This document shows, piece after piece, positions 58,787-64,000 of a DNA stretch of 64,000 nucleotides; within the stretch, counting starts at the first letter, position 1; every line of letters starts with the position of its first letter. The notes under the pieces are model-generated. The model saw only the letters and a list, made by a program, of their open reading frames with translations. It had not been told where the DNA came from and did not search any database. The position numbers and the translations under genes were made by a program. Source of the DNA: Pseudoxanthomonas sp. J35 (GTDB lineage Bacteria; Pseudomonadota; Gammaproteobacteria; Xanthomonadales; Xanthomonadaceae); NCBI RefSeq assembly GCF_000513995.1, contig NZ_AZVB01000011.1:62138-126137 (forward strand), in the 5' to 3' direction.

Positions 58787-58999
58787 GGCGTCGGTTCCGT
58801 GCGGGACGTGGCCAGCCTGCCGCCGTTCCCATCAAGGCCGGGTGATGGTGTCGGTGCCCACGCTATACCGGCCCGCCGTCCGTTTGCGATCTTCGTGGCA
58901 GCGGGATGGCCTGGCGGCCCATTAGCCCGCTGCCCCGGCCCGGTTCGATTCCCGCCTGGCGTGCGCGCTGGCCGAATCGAGGCGCATATCACAAAAATT

Positions 59000-59016
59000 T
59001 GGCCTGCCTCCGGCTA
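59000..59016 (+). promoter_or_regulatory. Possible sigma-54-type promoter before gspE
   Basis: TTGGCCTGCCTCCGGCT keeps the GG-N10-GC spacing and TGGC half of sigma-54 promoters, about 43 bases before the gspE start. The -12 TT is missing, so support is weak. The 58787-58990 stretch holds nothing else recognised. Confidence 0.25.
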
Positions 59017-59058
59017 GCTTGGGTGCCGGGCAAGCGCATGCGGCGCTTGGCCTAGGGG

Positions 59059-60840
59059 ATGGGGTCAAGCGGGTCCATGAAAGAACTAGAAGCCGGCTCG
59101 CTTGCTCGAGAAGGTGCGATAGCGACTGGGAGTGTCCTGAACGCCGAGGCGTCGATCATCGATGCCTTGGTCGCGTCCGGTCGGCTGAAAGCTGGCGACC
59201 TGCAGCGAATCCAAAGTCTGGGTTCCGGGGCGGAGGCCGGTCGCCTCGGGCTGCTGGCCCGGCTCGGGTTGTTGTCGGAGCAGGACAAGGCGGCAGCCTG
59301 TGCCGATATCCTCGGCCTCCCGCTGATCGATGGCGCGGTGCTCGGTTCGCTGGAGCCGGGTGATGGCCTGAGTCTTGAAAGCCTGGGCATCTCGCTGCGA
59401 TTCCTGCGCCAGTTCCGGATATGTCCCATCGCTTCACGCCATGGCGTCGTCGAAGTGGTATTGGCCGATCCCCATGACCCATACCCCGTGGACGCGATTG
59501 CCCTTGCGACCGGCCTGCAAGTCGCGCCCAAGGTCGGCATAGGGACAGAGGTGGACGCATTGATCGAGCGCTTCTTCGGTCAAGGGCGCACCACCATGGG
59601 TGTGATCGTCGACACGGCCGATGGCAACGACGGAAGCAGTGTCGACGACATCGAGCACCTGCGCGACCTGGCCTCCGAGGCGCCGGTCATCCGCCTCGTG
59701 AACCTGATCATCCAGCGTGCAGTGGAGCTGCGCGCCTCGGACATCCACATCGAACCGTTCGAGAGCCGGCTGAAGGTGCGCTACCGCATCGACGGCGTGC
59801 TGTCCGAGGGCGAAAGCCCGCCAGCCCAACTCACCGCCGCGGTGCTCAGCCGGGTCAAGATCATGGCCAAGCTCAACATCGCCGAACGCCGGCTGCCGCA
59901 GGACGGGCGGATCATGCTGCGGGTGCAGGGCAAGGAGCTGGACCTGCGCGTGAGCACGATGCCGACCGCGCATGGCGAAAGCGCGGTGATGCGCCTGCTC
60001 GACCGCGAGACGGTGGTGTTCGATTTCCGGCAGCTGGGCTTCACCGACGCACTGCTGTCGCAGTTCCAGCGTGCCCTGGCACATCCGCACGGGATCCTGC
60101 TGGTGACCGGCCCGACCGGCTCGGGCAAGACCACCACGCTCTACGCCGCGCTGTCGCGACTCAACACCCCGGGCGTCAAGATCATCACGGTCGAGGACCC
60201 GGTCGAATACCAGATCGAGGGCATCAACCAGATCCAGGTCAAGCCGACGATCGGGCTGGACTTCGCCAGCGCCCTGCGCGGCATCGTCCGCCAGGACCCG
60301 GACATCGTCATGATCGGCGAGATGCGGGACCTGGAAACGGCGCGCATCGCGATCCAGTCGGCGCTGACCGGTCACCTGGTGCTGAGCACGCTGCATACCA
60401 ACAGCGCCGCCGGCGGGATGGCGCGGCTGCTGGACATGGGCGTGGAGGACTACCTGCTGACGTCCACCGTCAATGCCATCCTGGCCCAGCGCCTGGTCCG
60501 GCGCCTGGAGCCGACCCACGCCGAGCCTTATCCGGCCTCGCCGGAGGAGATCGAACGCTTCGGTCTGCGCCGCTTCCAGCCGCAGGGCGAGATCCGGCTG
60601 CACCGGCCGCGGCCGTCGACGCTGACACCCACTGGCTACCTGGGGCGGACCACCATCATGGAGCTGCTGGTCATGGACGACGCCCTGCGCGCCGCGACCA
60701 TGCGCCGGGCCGGCGCCGACGAGATCGAGCGCATCGCCCGCGAAGGCGGCATGCGGACCATGTACGAGGACGGCGTGGCCAAGGCGTTGCGTGGCGAGAC
60801 GACCCTCGAGGAAGTGCTGCGCGTGACGGAGGAAGGCTAG
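59059..60840 (+). CDS. gspE: Type II secretion ATPase GspE
   Basis: 593 residues. N1/N2 domains at about 25-170 (MshEN-like), then the hexameric ATPase. It has Walker A GPTGSGKTTTLY (about 354), the Asp box VEDPVEYQIEGINQIQV, Walker B RGIVRQDPDIVMIGEMRDLETA and the His box TGHLVLSTLHTNSA. It powers pseudopilus assembly. The zinc tetracysteine motif usual in GspE is absent; the region after RRLEPTHAEPYPA has no Cys. The ATG at 59059 is used; one at 59077 is equally possible. First gene of the operon; gspF starts 4 bases later. Confidence 0.93.
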   Translation: MGSSGSMKELEAGSLAREGAIATGSVLNAEASIIDALVASGRLKAGDLQRIQSLGSGAEAGRLGLLARLGLLSEQDKAAACADILGLPLIDGAVLGSLEPGDGLSLESLGISLRFLRQFRICPIASRHGVVEVVLADPHDPYPVDAIALATGLQVAPKVGIGTEVDALIERFFGQGRTTMGVIVDTADGNDGSSVDDIEHLRDLASEAPVIRLVNLIIQRAVELRASDIHIEPFESRLKVRYRIDGVLSEGESPPAQLTAAVLSRVKIMAKLNIAERRLPQDGRIMLRVQGKELDLRVSTMPTAHGESAVMRLLDRETVVFDFRQLGFTDALLSQFQRALAHPHGILLVTGPTGSGKTTTLYAALSRLNTPGVKIITVEDPVEYQIEGINQIQVKPTIGLDFASALRGIVRQDPDIVMIGEMRDLETARIAIQSALTGHLVLSTLHTNSAAGGMARLLDMGVEDYLLTSTVNAILAQRLVRRLEPTHAEPYPASPEEIERFGLRRFQPQGEIRLHRPRPSTLTPTGYLGRTTIMELLVMDDALRAATMRRAGADEIERIAREGGMRTMYEDGVAKALRGETTLEEVLRVTEEG

Positions 60841-60844
60841 GCGC

Positions 60845-62062
60845 ATGGCCTTCTTCGACTACAAGGCGATCGATTCGCGCGGCGGGATGCTGGAAGGGCG
60901 CATGGAGGCGGCCAGCGATGCCGAGGTAATCGCGCGGCTGCAGGAGCAGGGCCATCTCCCGGTGGAGGCCTGGCCTGCCGGCGCGGCTGGTGGCGGCGCG
61001 TGGTTGCGGACCCTGGCGCGCCGCAGGCCGCTGGCGGGCGATGCACTGCCGCAGTTCACCCAGCAGCTGGCGACCCTGCTCGGCGCCGGGCAGCCGCTGG
61101 ACCGGGCGCTATCGATCCTGCTCGAAGTGCCGGACGACGACCGGACGCGGCGGCTGATCGCCGATGTGCGTGAGGCGTTGCGTGGCGGCGCGTCGCTGTC
61201 GTCGGCGCTGGAACGGCAGCATGGCGTGTTCTCACGGCTGTACCTGAACATGGTCCGCGCCGGCGAGGCCGGCGGAAACCTGCACGAGAGCCTGCAGCGC
61301 CTGGCCGAGTACCTGGAGCGCAGCCAGGCCTTGAAGACGCGCGTGGTCAATGCCCTGATCTACCCGGCGATCCTGCTGGTGGTGGTGGGACTGGCGCTGC
61401 TGTTCCTGCTCGGCTACGTCGTGCCGCAGTTCGCGCTGATGTACGAGAGCCTGGAGGTGCCGCTGCCATGGTTCACCCTCCTGGTGCTGTGGCTGGGGCT
61501 GGTCGTGCGTACGGGCTGGCCGGTACTGCCGGTGGCGCTGGCCGTGGCGGCGTGGTGGCTCGACCGCCAGCGACGCGATCCCCAGGCCCGCCTGCGCCTG
61601 GACGCCTGGCTGTTGCGCCGCCGGTCGCTCGGGCCGTTGCTGGTCCGGCTGGAGACCGCGCGCCTGGCGCGCACCGCGGGCACGCTGCTGAAGAACGGGG
61701 TGCCGCTGCTGGGCGCGCTGGGCATCGCCCGCAACGTGCTCGGCAACCGGGCACTGGCCGCGGACGTGGGCATGGCCTGCGACCGCGTGCGCGATGGCCT
61801 CGGCCTGTCCGCGGCGCTGGCCGAGGGCGGGCGCTTTCCGCGGCTGGCCCTGCAGATGATCCAGGTAGGCGAGGAATCGGGTGCGCTCGACAGGATGCTG
61901 CTCAAGGCCGCCGAGGTCTTCGAGCAGGAGACCCAGCGCGCCATCGACCGCCTGCTCGCGGCGCTGGTGCCTGCGGTGACGCTGGTGCTGGCGTCCGTGG
62001 TGGGCCTGGTGATCGTCGCGGTGCTGGTGCCGCTGTACGACCTGACCGGTGCCTTGGGATGA
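60845..62062 (+). CDS. gspF: Type II secretion inner-membrane platform GspF
   Basis: 405 residues with two T2SSF cytoplasmic domains (about 65-190 and 270-395) and three membrane helices (about 170-190, 215-240, 375-398). FTQQLATLLGAGQPLDRAL and MIQVGEESGALDRMLLKAAEVFEQE are signatures. MAFFDYKAIDSRG is the usual N-terminus. Confidence 0.95.
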   Translation: MAFFDYKAIDSRGGMLEGRMEAASDAEVIARLQEQGHLPVEAWPAGAAGGGAWLRTLARRRPLAGDALPQFTQQLATLLGAGQPLDRALSILLEVPDDDRTRRLIADVREALRGGASLSSALERQHGVFSRLYLNMVRAGEAGGNLHESLQRLAEYLERSQALKTRVVNALIYPAILLVVVGLALLFLLGYVVPQFALMYESLEVPLPWFTLLVLWLGLVVRTGWPVLPVALAVAAWWLDRQRRDPQARLRLDAWLLRRRSLGPLLVRLETARLARTAGTLLKNGVPLLGALGIARNVLGNRALAADVGMACDRVRDGLGLSAALAEGGRFPRLALQMIQVGEESGALDRMLLKAAEVFEQETQRAIDRLLAALVPAVTLVLASVVGLVIVAVLVPLYDLTGALG

Positions 62063-62106
62063 GTGCGACGCGCCACCGAAGAATGCAATCCATGGAGAAG
62101 ACCGCA

Positions 62107-62541
62107 ATGCGAACCATCGCCCGGCCGCGCCCCGTACGCAGGGGTTTCCGGCAGGCGGGCATGAGCCTGCTGGAAATGATCATCGTGCTGGTGCTGATCG
62201 GCGGGGTGCTGACCCTGGTCGGCAGCCGGGTGCTCGGCGGCGCGGACCGCGGCAAGGCCAACCTGGCACGGTCGCAGATCCAGACCCTGGCGGGGAAGGT
62301 GGAGAACTACCAGCTGGATACCGGGCGGCTGCCAGGGAAGCTGGAGGATCTGGTGACGTCGCCCGGCAATGCCGGCGGCTGGCTCGGACCCTACGCCAAG
62401 GCGGCCGAACTGAACGACCCTTGGGGCCATCCGATCCAGTACCGGGTGCCGGGCGAGTCACAGCCCTTCGACCTGTTCAGTCTGGGCAAGGACGGCAAGC
62501 CTGGCGGCGACAGTTACGACGCGGAGGTCCGCTACGAATGA
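62107..62541 (+). CDS. gspG: Major pseudopilin GspG
   Basis: 144 residues. Prepilin site QAG-MSLLEMIIVLVLI with Glu5; Met replaces the common Phe/Tyr at +1. The C-terminal DPWGHPIQYRVPGE and LFSLGKDGKPGGD loops carry the calcium-binding pattern of GspG. GGAGAAG lies before the ATG at 62107, chosen over two upstream in-frame ATGs. Confidence 0.93.
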   Translation: MRTIARPRPVRRGFRQAGMSLLEMIIVLVLIGGVLTLVGSRVLGGADRGKANLARSQIQTLAGKVENYQLDTGRLPGKLEDLVTSPGNAGGWLGPYAKAAELNDPWGHPIQYRVPGESQPFDLFSLGKDGKPGGDSYDAEVRYE

Positions 62542-62578
62542 CTGGAGCGGTGCCGCCGGTGCGCAACGGGACGTCAGC

Positions 62579-63055
62579 GTGAGCATGCGGGTCTGCCGCC
62601 GGCGTGCGAACGGCATGTCGCTGCTCGAACTGCTGCTGGTGATGGCGCTGGTTGCGCTGGCCGGCACGCTTGCCGTGGCGGCGTACAGCGGTGGCCTGGA
62701 CGGCGTGCGGATGCGCGGCAGCGCCAAGGAGATCGCCGCGCAACTGCGTTACACCCGGGCGCAGGCGATCGCCAGCGGACAGATGCAGCGGTTCGAGATC
62801 GATCCGCAGCAGCGGCGTTGGCGGGCGGCCGGCGCGCGCCAGGGCCGGGTTCCGGATGCCGTGGAGATCGGTTTCATCGGCGCGCGTGAAGTGCAGCCAG
62901 GTCCCGGCACCGGCGCGATCGTGTTCTTCGAGGACGGCGGCTCCACCGGCGGACGCGTGCGCCTGGCGTCGGGAGGCGCCGTCTGGCAGGTCGACGTGGC
63001 CTGGCTCACCGGCGAGGTGACGCTCAGCCGCCTGTCGGTGGAGGGCGTGCGGTGA
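62579..63055 (+). CDS. gspH: Minor pseudopilin GspH
   Basis: 158 residues. Prepilin site ANG-MSLLELLLVMALVALAGT. The GspH head domain shows AKEIAAQLRYTRAQAIASGQMQRFEID and a Gly-rich strand region. A GTG at 62579 or the ATG at 62585 could be the start. Its stop overlaps gspI (GTGA). Confidence 0.88.
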   Translation: MSMRVCRRRANGMSLLELLLVMALVALAGTLAVAAYSGGLDGVRMRGSAKEIAAQLRYTRAQAIASGQMQRFEIDPQQRRWRAAGARQGRVPDAVEIGFIGAREVQPGPGTGAIVFFEDGGSTGGRVRLASGGAVWQVDVAWLTGEVTLSRLSVEGVR

Positions 63056-63495
63056 GGCGGCGGCTTCGCCGCGCAGGCCGAGCCGGTGCCGCGCGTTGCG
63101 CCGGCTTCACCCTGTTGGAGGTGATCGTCGCTTTCGCCCTGCTGGCGCTGGCCCTGACGATGCTGCTGGGCGCACTGTCGGGCGCCGCGCGGCAGGTGCG
63201 TCATTGGGAGGAGCTCAGCCGCGCCAGCCTGCACGCGCAATCGCTGCTGGCCCAGGCCGGCGTCGGCGAGGCGCTGGAGCCCGGACGGAGGGAGGGCACC
63301 TTCGACCGGGATCGCTACCGCTGGACACTGGAGATCGCACCCTACGCCGACCCTGCGCTTGTCCAGGCGATGCCGGAGCGGTCCGCCTCGCCGCAACTGC
63401 GGCAGCTGACCCTGGAGGTCCGCTGGGGAGACGGGCCCGCCCAGGCAATGCGCTGGCACACCCTGCGGCTGGTTCCCGCGGAAGGTGTCCGCTGA
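63052..63495 (+). CDS. gspI: Minor pseudopilin GspI
   Basis: 147 residues from a GTG overlapping gspH. Prepilin site CAG-FTLLEVIVAFALLALALT. The following HAQSLLAQAGVGEALEPGRREGTFDRDRYRW...LEVRWGDGP fits GspI. Its TGA overlaps the gspJ ATG. Confidence 0.9.
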   Translation: MRRRLRRAGRAGAARCAGFTLLEVIVAFALLALALTMLLGALSGAARQVRHWEELSRASLHAQSLLAQAGVGEALEPGRREGTFDRDRYRWTLEIAPYADPALVQAMPERSASPQLRQLTLEVRWGDGPAQAMRWHTLRLVPAEGVR

Positions 63496-64000
63496 TGCCC
63501 GGTCCATCCATCGCTGCCGGTCCGGTCGCCGTGCGCGCGCGAGGCTTCAGCCTGATCGAAGTGCTGTTGGCCATGGTGTTGCTGGCGGCCGGACTGGCGC
63601 TGGCCTTCGCGGTGATCCGGTCCGCCCAGACCGTCACTGCACGTGGCGAAGCCATCGCCGCGCGCAGCGAGCGCATGCGCGCGGTCGAGGGCTTCCTGCG
63701 CTGGCGCCTGGCCGGCGCCTTGCCGATCGCGTTCGACAGCAGCGACGGCGCACGTCCGCTGCGCTTCGTCGGCGAACCGGAGCGGATGCGCTTCGTCGCC
63801 GATCTGCCGCCGTACCTGGGCCAGGGAGGGCCGTATCTGCACGAACTGCAGGTGGACGGCAACGGCAACCGGCGACAGCTGCTGCTGGACTTGTCGATGG
63901 TCCAGGCGGGCAGGGTGGTCGCCGGGACGGCCGCGCGTCCACCGGAGATGCTGGCCGATCGGTTGCTGGCGGTGCGCTTCCGCTATCGCGGGATCGACCC
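63495..64000 (+). CDS. gspJ: Minor pseudopilin GspJ, truncated by the window end
   Basis: 168 codons visible. Prepilin site ARG-FSLIEVLLAMVLLAAGLALA, followed by a GspJ-like head (RSERMRAVEGFLRWRLAGALPI). Continues beyond the window; gspK-gspD are expected downstream. Confidence 0.88.
   Translation, partial: MPGPSIAAGPVAVRARGFSLIEVLLAMVLLAAGLALAFAVIRSAQTVTARGEAIAARSERMRAVEGFLRWRLAGALPIAFDSSDGARPLRFVGEPERMRFVADLPPYLGQGGPYLHELQVDGNGNRRQLLLDLSMVQAGRVVAGTAARPPEMLADRLLAVRFRYRGID

Noticed and set aside
58938-58960. tRNA T-arm-like GGTTCGATTCCCGCC
   Set aside because: The five bases before and after the loop are not complementary, and no anticodon or acceptor stem could be drawn.

Overview
The window is about 70% GC and densely coded on both strands. 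Its gene content points to a gammaproteobacterium of the Xanthomonadaceae/Lysobacteraceae (Pseudoxanthomonas, Luteimonas or Lysobacter-like). Evidence for this is a large TonB-dependent receptor beside an S9 peptidase, the asd-fimV-truA-trpF order, a type II secretion operon, and many GTAG-headed REP palindromes like the SMAG repeats of Stenotrophomonas. No rRNA, tRNA, CRISPR array, integrase or transposase gene was seen.

Layout. 1-4.2 kb: partial S9 peptidase and a TonB-dependent receptor. 4.2-18.7 kb: housekeeping genes (apbC/mrp, dcd, a LiaF-like mini protein, HIT, dienelactone hydrolase, rimO, greB, a HerA-like ATPase, mltD-type transglycosylase, psd-SCO, prmB, aroC, a D-hydroxyacid dehydrogenase). 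18.8-23.1 kb: asd, fimV, truA, trpF. 23.1-29.2 kb: an accessory island between trpF and the lysR-trpBA block. 29.2-32.4 kb: LysR regulator divergent from trpB-trpA. 32.7-36.1 kb: ogt, an Ada/AlkA fusion and a phosphodiesterase lipoprotein. 36.2-45.1 kb: small exported or membrane genes around hutU, with at least five broken genes. 45.2-58.8 kb: a ClpP-like lipoprotein, a DEAD-box helicase, rluF, a universal stress protein, a GAF-GGDEF cyclase, transporters and hydrolases. 59-64 kb: start of a type II secretion operon, gspE-F-G-H-I-J, cut by the window end.

Main discovery. The island at 23.35-29.19 kb looks like an undescribed microcin-V-type peptide export system. It has an XRE regulator, a CvaA-like membrane fusion protein and a CvaB-like ABC transporter with an intact C39 peptidase triad (Cys17, His90, Asp106). 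Between the two export genes lie two small precursors, each with a 15-residue double-glycine leader resembling that of colicin V. The predicted mature peptides (33 and 37 residues) are acidic and amphipathic. Each precursor gene overlaps the start of a gene for a secreted protein, and the two secreted proteins are paralogues sharing two cysteines. A third, more divergent overlapping small-ORF/secreted-protein pair precedes them. This stretch is visibly lower in GC (61 G+C of 120 bases counted at 25741-25860).

Other notable signals are an 18-bp perfect inverted repeat inside a branched repeat present in two inverted copies, 67-bp tandem REP units at the left edge of the island, a 14-G tract upstream of aroC, a LysR-type palindrome at the lysR/trpB divergence, and slippage-type frameshifts clustered at 36.6-44.6 kb.
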